The notes under the pieces were generated by a model, which searched no databases, was not told the DNA's origin, and worked only from the letters and a program-made list of their open reading frames with translations. This document shows positions 4,501 through 13,094 of a stretch of DNA of 17,263 nt, piece by piece. This DNA comes from Endomicrobiales bacterium (GTDB taxonomy: Bacteria; Elusimicrobiota; Endomicrobiia; Endomicrobiales; JALOBY01). The stretch covers positions 1 through 17,263 of the forward strand of contig JALOBY010000029.1 of assembly GCA_023228045.1 (NCBI GenBank), in the 5' to 3' direction. Position numbers and translations under genes: made by a program. Each line of letters starts with the position of its first letter. Position 1 is the stretch's first letter.

Positions 4501-6625
4501 TTGACCACCTCGTAAATTTAACCCTGATTTTTACCGTCGGGGCAATTCCTGTTGCGGGTGCATTATAAAATAAAACTGCAATCTGGGAATTTGCAGGAAT
4601 TACAGTTTTAGCGTCTGGCACTACCAAAGAACCGTTATAAGTGGTTGTATCAACAACAAGTGAAACTGAAGCAGTTGTAGTACTAAAAACACTCGCCCAA
4701 TAGCGAGTGCCTGTGGTCGTAGAGCTCCAAACAACATCATAATTACAAGCAGAAACTGTTGATAAATAACTTGCGTAGTAATTAACGGCCGTCAAAGTGA
4801 TTTCTTTCTCATTCCAAAAATACTGCCCGTAATAAAACGGATAAGTTGTTGAACTTGCATAAACCTCACCTATATTAAAATCGTGCCACTCGGTAACAGT
4901 TAAACTTGTTACCGTTACTCCACCGCCTGCCTCTGCCCAAGAACCCGCCCCACTTAAAAAAGTAGTTGCCGATGGTGTCCCTGATGCTGATATATTCCCT
5001 GTTGTTATTTTAATGCCATCTGCGAGATAACCGTTATCAATACCTGTGGACGGCGAAACACTGAAAAATATTGGGTTGCCAGTTACAGTACTCGTGCTTA
5101 CACTTCCGTCAGACCAAACAATGGAGCTAACATAAATTATATTGCTAAATGTATTTGTCGCCGTAAAATTATTGTAAATTGATTTTTGCGCTAAATCCGA
5201 AATTGAGAATGTTGAGTTTTGAACTGCTGTAATCTGCTGTTGAAGTGATGCTGTTGACACCCCTATTGCAGTTGTGCTTATGTTAACTAAAGACTTATCA
5301 GCAAAATAATCTTGATAAGTTGAACTGCTAATTTTTGTTATGCTACTACCGTCGGGAAACATAATTTCGTGAAATTGTTGCCTTGCACTCCAAGTGTTTG
5401 TGGTTATAAAAATATCATCTAATTGTTGCTTCAAAGAACCTATTGAAACTCCGATTGCGTTTGTGCTAATTGAAACCAATGATTTGTCAGCAAAATAGTT
5501 TTGGTAGGTTGTGCTACTTGCAGTGGTAAAACTTGTTCCATTTGCAAAAGTTATTGTAGATACATTTACCATTCCGTAAATATTTACCGCGTTATTTGCA
5601 ATGCTCATCACTGTTGATGTGGACGATGGAACTAAATAATTTGTTGTGTTTAAGAAAAATATACTTCCATTACCACTATTGCCAGCACCTGAAATTAAAG
5701 ATAAATTTCCACCTGTGGAATACGCAGCCCCATTTCCAGCTGTGATGTTTATATCTCCGGGAATATGATAACCCGACCCACCTCCTGAATTGCCTGTGTT
5801 AATATTTATATCGCCTGAGTCCCCACCACTTTGACCTACAGTTGCAAAGGTCATATTACTATTTGATGTATTAGGTATTGATATACCACCTCTATAATTG
5901 TATGTAGTATCACCGATTATATTTTCTACTATAAGTCCATAAGATACATATCTATTTTCTCCAGTCCAAATATTTGTGCCATTTAATAACTCAGTTTTTG
6001 AAAAAGAAGATGTTGTTAAATTATCAATTCTCAAATTGATTGCGTCTGTTGAGGTTTTTACCTCTGCCCTATCTGGGTAGTAAGTCAATAAAGTAGTACT
6101 GCTATTATCAATCCGTGTGTTTATTGCAGTTGTTGAGTTTATTACTTCCTGTTTGTCTGCAAAGTAGTTTTGAAAAGTCCCTGAGGTTATATTTACAATG
6201 GAATTATTTAAAGCAGTTGTTGCAATTCTTACCTCTTCCCTGTCGGCAAAATAAGTTTGATATGTTGTTGAACTTATTGAGGTTATTGCTAAATTTAATG
6301 CCGTTGTTGATAATCTAACCTGTTCTTTGTCCGCAAAATAATTCTGAAAACTTGTACTACTGTAAACAATTCCTGATGTTGATGTTAAAATTGTTCCGTC
6401 GGAAAATGTCGCCGAAGTTAAATGCAAATTCGGAATTATCGCAGAATAGCTTGATAAAAAAATAATTTCTGTGCTTGTATCTGCACCGATTGAATATGAT
6501 TGAGACCCTATTATCCTATACCCAACAACATTTGGTTGTGTAGAGGTTTTTATTTGATACTTTGCCGCCTCTGCAACCCCGCAAATTCCTAAAATCATTA
6601 AACCTAATAAAATAATCTTTTTCAT
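4493..6625 (-). CDS. Large repeat-containing fibre-like protein with signal peptide
   Basis: The protein has 710 residues from the ATG at 6625, chosen over the in-frame TTG at 6649 because GGGGAG lies just upstream of the ATG. Residues 1-22 are a signal peptide (hydrophobic core, AEA before the cut). Near 85-210 there are four units of about 29 residues of the type SSTxxQNYFADKxxVxxSTTALNxxI; two more single units follow further on. Stalk markers such as FSDGTILTST, FANGTSFTTAS, FPDGSSITK and WSDGSVSTS recur. A glycine/serine/asparagine-rich part (GDSGDININTGNSGGGSGY) lies in the middle, and a C-terminal domain of about 130 residues rich in Thr, Tyr and Val may be the tip. Composition and position after the baseplate genes suggest a trimeric tail fibre. 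The Sec signal argues for export instead. It is paralogous to the protein at 14183-14932. Confidence 0.82.
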   Translation of the reverse strand: MKKIILLGLMILGICGVAEAAKYQIKTSTQPNVVGYRIIGSQSYSIGADTSTEIIFLSSYSAIIPNLHLTSATFSDGTILTSTSGIVYSSTSFQNYFADKEQVRLSTTALNLAITSISSTTYQTYFADREEVRIATTALNNSIVNITSGTFQNYFADKQEVINSTTAINTRIDNSSTTLLTYYPDRAEVKTSTDAINLRIDNLTTSSFSKTELLNGTNIWTGENRYVSYGLIVENIIGDTTYNYRGGISIPNTSNSNMTFATVGQSGGDSGDININTGNSGGGSGYHIPGDINITAGNGAAYSTGGNLSLISGAGNSGNGSIFFLNTTNYLVPSSTSTVMSIANNAVNIYGMVNVSTITFANGTSFTTASSTTYQNYFADKSLVSISTNAIGVSIGSLKQQLDDIFITTNTWSARQQFHEIMFPDGSSITKISSSTYQDYFADKSLVNISTTAIGVSTASLQQQITAVQNSTFSISDLAQKSIYNNFTATNTFSNIIYVSSIVWSDGSVSTSTVTGNPIFFSVSPSTGIDNGYLADGIKITTGNISASGTPSATTFLSGAGSWAEAGGGVTVTSLTVTEWHDFNIGEVYASSTTYPFYYGQYFWNEKEITLTAVNYYASYLSTVSACNYDVVWSSTTTGTRYWASVFSTTTASVSLVVDTTTYNGSLVVPDAKTVIPANSQIAVLFYNAPATGIAPTVKIRVKFTRWSND
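6010..6366 (-). repeat. 87-bp degenerate repeat modules in the fibre gene
   Basis: Four consecutive modules encode the FADK-type unit. The shared GCAAA or GCAAAAT blocks fall at 6159, 6246 and 6333, exactly 87 bp apart, and the fourth unit (SSTTLLTYYPDRAEV) follows at the same pitch. Isolated copies lie near 5293 and 5490. Unit sequences are diverged, so this is an old in-frame amplification. Confidence 0.8.
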
Positions 6626-6641
6626 ATTCTCCCCTTCCCCT

Positions 6642-6902
6642 CTATTCAATATCCATTAACGGAATGGCCTTCCAAACTCCACTCCGATATACTCGCAACA
6701 TTATTGAGTCATCGCAATCGGTTATGAGATAAAGCGTTTTAGTATCTGGTGTTAATGCCCCTAATTCTGCCTCTGTGCAAATAAAAAACATATCATTGAC
6801 TCGGTCAAAATTTGCCATAACTTCCGTCGCATCGGGAATATTCCCTTCACCATTTTGTAAAACTTTTGCAAATGTTCTCGCATTTCCAGTTGTAGAAGGC
6901 AT
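6642..6902 (-). CDS. Small unknown protein between hub and fibre genes
   Basis: The protein has 86 residues from the ATG at 6902. An upstream in-frame TTG at 6920 is a poorer choice, because GAGGGAG lies at good distance before the ATG and the ATG comes one base after the stop of the hub gene (TAAGATG). The sequence starts MPSTTGNARTFAKVLQNGEG and contains FFICTEAELGALTPDTKTLYLITD and a conserved-looking WKAIPL end. There is no signal peptide and no membrane span. Its place and size suit a fibre-attachment or fibre N-terminal connector protein, made separately because the fibre itself starts with a signal sequence. That is inference; I do not recognise the family. Confidence 0.7.
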   Translation of the reverse strand: MPSTTGNARTFAKVLQNGEGNIPDATEVMANFDRVNDMFFICTEAELGALTPDTKTLYLITDCDDSIMLRVYRSGVWKAIPLMDIE

Positions 6903-6903
6903 C

Positions 6904-9864
6904 TTATATCTCCCTCGCAATAATATACAATTTCCAATCGGTTATATCTAATTCCAAACCAACAACACTTGCTAATAAATCAGCAACAGGTATCATATTT
7001 TTATTATACCAAAATATATCAGGTTTACCCCACCAAACCCTACTATCGCCCCAGTACCAATAAACATTGCAATTTATATTAACCGTATCAGACAATTCTA
7101 ATTGCGGTAACATCTTACAAAGTATTCTCAATTCTCTCTTAGGATTTTTATATTCATCATAATAAATTGTTGCCAAACCACTTGTTAAATCCAAGTCGTC
7201 ATCAATCCCAATACTGGAATTTTCTATACTTAACTCACGAGAGCCGTATTTAGTTATGCTGTGTGGCAATGTTTCACCTTCTGTTGTTGGCGATAAAATA
7301 GAAATAAATTTGCCGATAACAACTTTAATAAAATTGTAAATTCTCGCCCACCCAGAAATATCATTGTCAATAGAAATTATATTTGTTTTAGATGATAATT
7401 CCATATCAATAGTGGTATCAACATTTCTTGCTCTAAAAAAATACTTTCCAGTTGCGTCAACGCCAAGTTCATAGTTAATAAGTTTTGCATATTCTTCAAT
7501 CACACTTTGCACCGTCTGCCCTGTAAAATCTGCAAGTGCAATATTCAAAGTGTCTATTTTATAAGTAAAAGTTTCTTTTTGAAGCTCTGGTGAAGTTCCG
7601 TCGGTAAGCAAACTTAAAACCGTTCTGAAACGGATATATCTTTTAACAGTTGAAGCAATAATTCCCGCAACTACCTCTAATTCTGCGTCATAATTTATGT
7701 CATCTGCCGAACTTTGAGAATAAACTTTTATCTCACCATCATTAACAATTTCTAATTTAGTGAAAGTGTTGTAAACATCTAAATTCGTTCCGCAGTCAAC
7801 AACATCAACTAAATGTGCGGGCATAGACAAAATACAATAACCATAAGAACTCGCTATGATAGACCACCGTACATATCTTTTTGCAACTGTACTTGAATTT
7901 ATCGTTGCTATATCACCATTTATTGTTGCAATTTTCCAATTATCATTATCATTGCTAAAATCAGAATTGCCACTTGTTTGTGTAATTAGTGCGATACTAT
8001 CACCATTCACCGAAACAGGAAAAAATATTTTTCCGAAATTTGCAATTGAAAAATTTACTCCTAAATCAATTGAATTTGAAACGAGTTGACCAAAAATTGC
8101 ATAATACCAAGTATCTCTTAGTGTTCCTAAATAGAATTCAGAAGTTGTTCCATTGGTGGCATTTGTAAACTTAATATTATTGGCAATAGCGATAGGTGTT
8201 GAGTCAATTTTTCCAATTAAATGATTGTCAATAAAAATATATAAAACATTATTAACTCCATAAAACATTTGATAATTGTGAAAATCATTTACATCTGCTG
8301 CCGTATATTCATAATTTAAACCATCACCCGATATTATAATTTTACCGTCAATTCTCTGAATTCTTACAAAATGTCCTTCACCGTGAGTCCATTCCACAAA
8401 GATTTCAAAATAACCATCACTTTCATTGTTTATTTTTAATGCTAAATCCACATTATGTAATCCAGCAATTTTTGAATACGAAATAGAAGTTGCAACACCC
8501 GATATATTTATATGTAAATTCCCAGATGGATTTATTTCTTCAATAATTGTTCCCGCTCCTGATGTTGATTTACTCCATACGGGAGTAGAGTTTTGAGGCA
8601 AAGCAGTTGCATTATAAATATTATCATATGTATAATTTGTTGGTTCAATTGTTTGTAGTGGAAATGTCCCCGTAATTGTTAAATTATTGTTTACGGATAC
8701 ATCACTTATTAAATTTTCAACTTTAACAAGCACACTCCCTAATTTTGTTTCCACATCAGCATTCCTACTTACCGTATCCATAGTTTCAAAATCTAATTTT
8801 GTATTCCAAAATTTATACTTTAAAAAATTCCCTAAATCTATCGTGCCAATTGTTCTGTCGGCAGAAAGAAAACCTGCCTCATCAAGCAAATATCCAATCA
8901 AAATTGAAAACTCAATATTTTTATACCAATGCCGATAATCGCAAGTAATAACCTGCCCTATCGCACATCCAAGAGGTAATGTAATTTTTGCAAAATTATC
9001 TTTATCGTTTAAATTTGAGACGGTATAATCTATGTCAACTAAAATTTCCTCGCCATCAATATAAACTGCGTCAATAAATCCAACGCCTTTGTAATCCGTA
9101 AAAAATTCTGCGTTCAAAGCACCCGTGCCAATTTGTTCACCTTCAACGATTTGAGAATTTCCGTGTATGTAATCGCAAGTAATTATATCCCCTGCAACTG
9201 GCGCAGTTAAAAAAGTTATCAAAGCCCCATAATAAGCGTGATATAAATTGCTAACCGTGTAGTGAGTTGCAAGCGTTTGCAAAACACCATTTTTATATAC
9301 ATTTTGCACTGATAAAGTATTTTTTTTGCCTGTGTAAAATTCTGTAATAAGTGCGCCTGTCCCGATTGTTTCCCCTGTAACTGTTTGACATACATTTTCC
9401 GCATTTGCCAATGAAAGTTGGATTTCTTTTCCTGATAAATTTATATTTACTGTTTTTGTTGAAAAATTACTTGTAATATCTTCATTTATTAAACCCGTGA
9501 AAGAATAAACATCTTCGGGTGTTCCATCTGCTAAAACATAGCCGATTTTAATTTCAATTTTTGTATTGAAACGCAAATAAATTGTATTAAAAAACTTTCC
9601 GTTTCCTTCGTTAAATTGTCCTGCGTCATTTTTCAATTCAAGTTGAACATTACTAACGCGCCAAATGTTTAAACCTTCTGTATCTAACTGCCAACTGATA
9701 TTTGATTTAGTTTTAATGTATGGTTTTATGTCAGTTCCTGTTGTTTCCCAAATATAAGTGCTTGTCCCTGCATCCCAGTAACGGCGATACATTAAAACCT
9801 CATAAAAATACTTAAGGTTTTTTTTGTTCTGCGCCGTAAGAAAAGCATCTGTTATTATTTTCAT
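6904..9864 (-). CDS. Large baseplate/hub-like tail protein with inserted LamG-like domain
   Basis: The 986-residue protein sits in the slot after the Dit-like protein, where siphophages encode the tail-tip hub or tail-associated protein. The N-terminus (about 1-160) is beta-rich (WRVSNVQLELKNDAGQF, then a VYSFTGLINEDI stretch). An internal duplication follows: GETIGTGALITEFYTGKK to CDYIHG (about 163-235) and GEQIGTGALNAEFFTDYK to CDYRHW (about 241-311). Residues about 425-590 look like a LamG/concanavalin jelly roll (DGYFEIFVEW, HFVRIQRIDGKIIISG, LYIFIDNHLIGKID). The C-terminal third (FTGQTVQSVIEEYAKLINYELG and a Trp/Tyr-rich end) resembles hub-type modules. No peptidase or muramidase motif was seen. 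The ATG follows the preceding TAA directly. The identity as a tail protein is firm; the exact family is not. Confidence 0.8.
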   Translation of the reverse strand: MKIITDAFLTAQNKKNLKYFYEVLMYRRYWDAGTSTYIWETTGTDIKPYIKTKSNISWQLDTEGLNIWRVSNVQLELKNDAGQFNEGNGKFFNTIYLRFNTKIEIKIGYVLADGTPEDVYSFTGLINEDITSNFSTKTVNINLSGKEIQLSLANAENVCQTVTGETIGTGALITEFYTGKKNTLSVQNVYKNGVLQTLATHYTVSNLYHAYYGALITFLTAPVAGDIITCDYIHGNSQIVEGEQIGTGALNAEFFTDYKGVGFIDAVYIDGEEILVDIDYTVSNLNDKDNFAKITLPLGCAIGQVITCDYRHWYKNIEFSILIGYLLDEAGFLSADRTIGTIDLGNFLKYKFWNTKLDFETMDTVSRNADVETKLGSVLVKVENLISDVSVNNNLTITGTFPLQTIEPTNYTYDNIYNATALPQNSTPVWSKSTSGAGTIIEEINPSGNLHINISGVATSISYSKIAGLHNVDLALKINNESDGYFEIFVEWTHGEGHFVRIQRIDGKIIISGDGLNYEYTAADVNDFHNYQMFYGVNNVLYIFIDNHLIGKIDSTPIAIANNIKFTNATNGTTSEFYLGTLRDTWYYAIFGQLVSNSIDLGVNFSIANFGKIFFPVSVNGDSIALITQTSGNSDFSNDNDNWKIATINGDIATINSSTVAKRYVRWSIIASSYGYCILSMPAHLVDVVDCGTNLDVYNTFTKLEIVNDGEIKVYSQSSADDINYDAELEVVAGIIASTVKRYIRFRTVLSLLTDGTSPELQKETFTYKIDTLNIALADFTGQTVQSVIEEYAKLINYELGVDATGKYFFRARNVDTTIDMELSSKTNIISIDNDISGWARIYNFIKVVIGKFISILSPTTEGETLPHSITKYGSRELSIENSSIGIDDDLDLTSGLATIYYDEYKNPKRELRILCKMLPQLELSDTVNINCNVYWYWGDSRVWWGKPDIFWYNKNMIPVADLLASVVGLELDITDWKLYIIAREI

Positions 9865-10623
9865 TTATTGTTCTTCAATAGTCATACTCAATTTAAAGTA
9901 TCCCCTTAAAGTGTCTTCGTCGTAATTAAAAGTATTTACCCAGACAACATTATAAATTGCGTCCAAATCATCTGAATAATTTAAGTAAAAAGTAAAATTT
10001 TCATCAGTGTCGTAAAGCGCTTTAAATAAAACTATTGATGCCAATGTAAGTAATTCAAAGTCAATGTTTGCGGCATATTTTTTGAAGAGTGTAAAAGTTT
10101 CAAGCGTCCCTGATGCTAAGCGATAATTCCCACCGTCTTTATAATCGGCTCTGATATGATTGTGTCTGCCTTCTGTTAATTCAAAAGTTTCTTTTAAACA
10201 CCAAAACTGCCCGATTTTCTTTTCTTGGTTTGCTGTTATGGTACTTTGCATAAGCAATTTTATTTTTGAAGTTGTAACCGCAGAGGTTAATTTTACTCGC
10301 ATCGTTGTCAATGCGTTTGCAGTAAAAGAAAATTCTGAAATATCTACATATGAGGAGCCATTCCACCATTGAAGTTTAAACTGTTTTAAATTTATGTTCT
10401 GCAAAACTAAAGTGTCAAAAATTCTATTTGTTGCTATCAATCCTTCATAAAAAACTATTTCAATGCTTGTGTTGTATCCGCTTTCGGAAGTTTCACCAAC
10501 GCTTTGCCACTGCAAAGTTTTATTTTGATCATACAATCGTGCTTTTGTAGCGTTTCCGCTTGATACTGTTATAGTATCATCTGCTTTAATATAATTTTGA
10601 GAGAGAAAAAATGGGTTTGCCAT
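9865..10623 (-). CDS. Distal tail (Dit)-like protein
   Basis: The 252-residue all-beta protein lies directly between the tape measure and hub genes, the usual place of the distal tail protein that forms the ring joining the tube to the tip. The first 130 residues contain repeated strands with QWWNGSSYVDI and a galactose-binding-like feel (TISVSSGN-like start, FTANALTTMRVKL). The second half (LYDTDENFTFYLNYSDDLDAIYNVVWVN to KLSMTIEEQ) resembles the C-terminal tail-protein module that ends in an FKLSMTIEE-like strand. It starts at the ATG at 10623, 2 bp after the tape measure stop, with GAGG about 10 nt upstream. Assignment rests on gene order and fold-like pattern more than on a motif. Confidence 0.65.
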   Translation of the reverse strand: MANPFFLSQNYIKADDTITVSSGNATKARLYDQNKTLQWQSVGETSESGYNTSIEIVFYEGLIATNRIFDTLVLQNINLKQFKLQWWNGSSYVDISEFSFTANALTTMRVKLTSAVTTSKIKLLMQSTITANQEKKIGQFWCLKETFELTEGRHNHIRADYKDGGNYRLASGTLETFTLFKKYAANIDFELLTLASIVLFKALYDTDENFTFYLNYSDDLDAIYNVVWVNTFNYDEDTLRGYFKLSMTIEEQ

Positions 10624-10625
10624 AT

Positions 10626-12773
10626 TTAATACGCCTCGCCTGAGCGTGATATTCCGATTTTAGTCATACTTTTTGCCATCGCTATTGCCTCAATCTGTCC
10701 GCTTTTAACCGCTTCTTTTAGTTGTTTTGCAATTCTATTTATATTATTGCCGTCAACATCACCGTTAATTATAATATCCCCAACAGAAAAAGTTTGAGAA
10801 TTTGAGTTATTTTCCGTGCGACCATTTGCCATATCAAATAACCGCGCTTGTTGCCCTTGATTTAAAATCATCTCACCCGAATTAACCGCTGCTAAAACAT
10901 TATCACCAGCATAAGAAGTTCCACCGACGACCCCTCCCCTTGTAAATTTTCCACCAAATGCTAAAATTGCCGCACCAATTGCCGCCCCAATCGCTATTGC
11001 TCCCCAAAGTGTCCACGCCGTCGCTGCCGCGGCCGCGGCCGCGCCAACAGCCGCATTTGCTGCCACCTCAATGTTTTTCCAAATAATTGTTAAAGCCGCC
11101 ATTGCTTGTTTTCCCGTCGCCCAAATAATAACTTGTTTCGCCATCATATCTGCTAACTGTCCAATCAAAGCATTTCTCAAAACATCGCCAATTGCCTGCA
11201 TTCCTTGAGATAGTCCGTCCCATCCATTTCCAATACTTGAAAACATAACATTAAAACCAGCACTTAAAGATGCTGTTAAATTTCCAATTGTATTTTGAAT
11301 TACAACTCCCCAGTCAAAAACAATTTCACTATTTTCTCTTGTATATTTCGCCCAAGATGCCTGAAGACCTTTTTGTAAATTGGTTTCTTCTTTTGAAATT
11401 CTTGCTGATATTATTTTTCTTTGTTCAGCCCTTGCAGCTTCTGCTTCAGCGGCTTTTCGTTCTTCTTTCTCTTGCAATTTAGCAAGAGCTTCCAATTTTG
11501 CTTTTAATTTTTCATTTTCAATCTTTTTTAATCGTTCAAGTTCTTTTTTATTTTCTTCAGTTTGAAAATTTGCCTTGTTTTCCGCATATTGTTTATCAAC
11601 TGTTTCAATTTGTTTTTGCACATTTTCCATTGCCGATTTTAATTGTTCCCCGTAAATTGGTATCCAACCAATCAAAACATTCAATCCTTGCAACATATCA
11701 AGAATTGAATTTAAAACAACTGCTTTTATAAATTGCCAAGATTGGATTGTGACATATTTAACCCAATTCCAATTTGCAATAAGTAAAATTCCACCTGCAA
11801 TCAATGCGCCAAGTGCAACGGTTATCAATCCTATCGGGCCGAGAGCCATTGTAAAAGCGGTGCCTAAAAGTGGGGCAATGATCATAAAAGACCCGACAAC
11901 TGTCATTAAACCGCCAAATACAATGGCTAAACCGCCTATTACAGCGACTATTTTAACTACACTGCTAAACAATGCTTCGTGGGTTGTAATCCACCCTCTA
12001 ACCGCAATTACAAGTGTTTTTGCCTTTTCTGTAAATTCAATAACAGTTGGTAAAAGAGAAATTGCTAAACTATTCCAAAGACCCCGAATTCCCGTCATAA
12101 CTTTTGCAAATTCATCGTTGAGTTGGCTGGCGGCTTTTACTGTTTTTTCGTCAATCACAGCACCTAATTTTTCCGCCTCAGAACGCATTTTCGCCATTCC
12201 TTCTCTCCCACCTTCTAACATCGGAAGGATAGAAGTGCCACTTCTCCCAAACAAACTGACTGCCAGAGCAGCTCTCTCTGTGGGATTTTTAATGTCTGAC
12301 AATGCGCCTGCTATAGTATTAAATTGTTCCTCTGGCGTAAGTCCTGCCAAATCCGAAAAAGTTAAATTTAATTTTTGTAAATCATCTTGTGAACCTTTTA
12401 CACCATCACCGGCGGCAGTAATTGACATAGCCATTTTTTTAAACGCAGTTTCCATTGACTCCATTGAGCCACCTGAAAGTTTTGCAACATAACCAAGTTC
12501 TTGCAGTGCTTTTGTGCCTACGCCTGTGCGCATAGACATTTCGTCAAGTTCGTCGGAAGTTTTTGTTAAGTGCGTTACCGCCAATATCATTGCGCCGACG
12601 ATAGCAACACCAAAAACACCCATTGCTAAACCCATATTACGCACGGAAGTGCCAATTTGCTCCGCCGCCTCTTTGGTTTTAGAGAATTTTTTATCAGCTT
12701 CATCCATCGCTTTCATAAAAGCGGCGGAATTTGCCTCAAGTGTTATCCAAATTTTTCCGACTTCACCACTCAT
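10626..12773 (-). CDS. Tail tape measure protein
   Basis: The 715-residue protein sets tail length and is ejected with the DNA. The N-terminus is helical (FMKAMDEADKKFSKTKEAAEQIG), with hydrophobic spans at about 48-70 and a cluster at about 265-345 (VVKIVAVIGGLAIVFGGLMT and following). The LSGGSMESMETAFKKMAMSI and SLFGRSGTSILPMLEGG stretches are typical of phage tail tape measure proteins. A Lys/Glu/Ala coiled coil lies at about 395-455. The C-terminus has a poly-Ala patch and RGGVVGGTSYAGDNVLAAV with GEMILNQGQQARLF, the classic ending of these proteins. The poly-Ala is encoded by an unusually GC-rich palindromic CCGCGG run at about 11028-11042. The start overlaps the stop of the preceding chaperone frame (ATGA). 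The length would suit a tail near 100 nm by the usual rule of thumb. Confidence 0.95.
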   Translation of the reverse strand: MSGEVGKIWITLEANSAAFMKAMDEADKKFSKTKEAAEQIGTSVRNMGLAMGVFGVAIVGAMILAVTHLTKTSDELDEMSMRTGVGTKALQELGYVAKLSGGSMESMETAFKKMAMSITAAGDGVKGSQDDLQKLNLTFSDLAGLTPEEQFNTIAGALSDIKNPTERAALAVSLFGRSGTSILPMLEGGREGMAKMRSEAEKLGAVIDEKTVKAASQLNDEFAKVMTGIRGLWNSLAISLLPTVIEFTEKAKTLVIAVRGWITTHEALFSSVVKIVAVIGGLAIVFGGLMTVVGSFMIIAPLLGTAFTMALGPIGLITVALGALIAGGILLIANWNWVKYVTIQSWQFIKAVVLNSILDMLQGLNVLIGWIPIYGEQLKSAMENVQKQIETVDKQYAENKANFQTEENKKELERLKKIENEKLKAKLEALAKLQEKEERKAAEAEAARAEQRKIISARISKEETNLQKGLQASWAKYTRENSEIVFDWGVVIQNTIGNLTASLSAGFNVMFSSIGNGWDGLSQGMQAIGDVLRNALIGQLADMMAKQVIIWATGKQAMAALTIIWKNIEVAANAAVGAAAAAAATAWTLWGAIAIGAAIGAAILAFGGKFTRGGVVGGTSYAGDNVLAAVNSGEMILNQGQQARLFDMANGRTENNSNSQTFSVGDIIINGDVDGNNINRIAKQLKEAVKSGQIEAIAMAKSMTKIGISRSGEAY

Positions 12774-13069
12774 TTAATTTCTCCACCAAGTGCTTTTGTA
12801 ATTTGTTTTGCAATACTTTTCATCTGTTGAAAAGTTTGATTTTTAGGTTTTTCTTTTTCGTATTTAATCATAAAGTCATCAATTTTAAGTGCTTTGCTGT
12901 CTTTGCTTCTGTTTACACTGTAAATTAACCAACTAATTTGTGCAGAATATCTTTCAATGCGTGTGTCATTTAATTGTTTTCTTTTGCAAAGGTAATCAAA
13001 TTCTAATAAAGTTAAATCCCAAAAGTCATCTTCACTTAATCCTAAATCAAAACGCCCTACCGCCCACAA
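12770..13069 (-). CDS. Tail assembly chaperone, downstream (T-like) frame
   Basis: This open frame of 99 codons lies in the -1 frame relative to the upstream chaperone gene. Its only nearby start is a TTG at 13069 with no Shine-Dalgarno, 12 bp after the upstream stop. The frame is open upstream to about 13117, well before that stop. The start of the segment, LWAVGRFDLGLSEDDFWDLTLLEFDYLCKR, has the GLSxDxFWxLTxxEF pattern of phage and gene-transfer-agent tail chaperone C-terminal domains. The most likely product is a fusion with the upstream protein by -1 frameshift at 13102-13108 (about 218 residues), as for lambda gpGT, which recruits tail tube subunits to the tape measure. The stop overlaps the tape measure start. 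Confidence 0.82.
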   Translation of the reverse strand: MWAVGRFDLGLSEDDFWDLTLLEFDYLCKRKQLNDTRIERYSAQISWLIYSVNRSKDSKALKIDDFMIKYEKEKPKNQTFQQMKSIAKQITKALGGEIK

Positions 13070-13094
13070 ATCAACTAACTTTAAGGGAGAGGGC
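13054..13094 (-). other. Possible stimulatory stem downstream of the frameshift site
   Basis: Starting 7 nt after the slippery heptamer, GCCCT (13094-13090) pairs with AGGGC (13058-13054), and inside it CCC (13087-13085) pairs with GGG (13065-13063). The spacer length is in the range usual for -1 frameshift stimulators. The stem contains an internal loop and is only moderately stable. Confidence 0.45.

Noticed and set aside
4493..6625. Diversity-generating retroelement variable region in the fibre gene
   Set aside because: No reverse transcriptase gene, no template repeat and no C-type lectin-like end were seen in the window.
11749..12492. Plus-strand 247-codon open frame inside the tape measure gene
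   Set aside because: Shadow of the minus-strand gene, whose composition leaves few stops on the other strand. No RBS and no recognisable domain.
12770..13069. Independent translation of the second chaperone frame from TTG at 13069
   Set aside because: No Shine-Dalgarno, a rare start, and an open -1 frame reaching past a perfect slippery heptamer; frameshift fusion is the better explanation.
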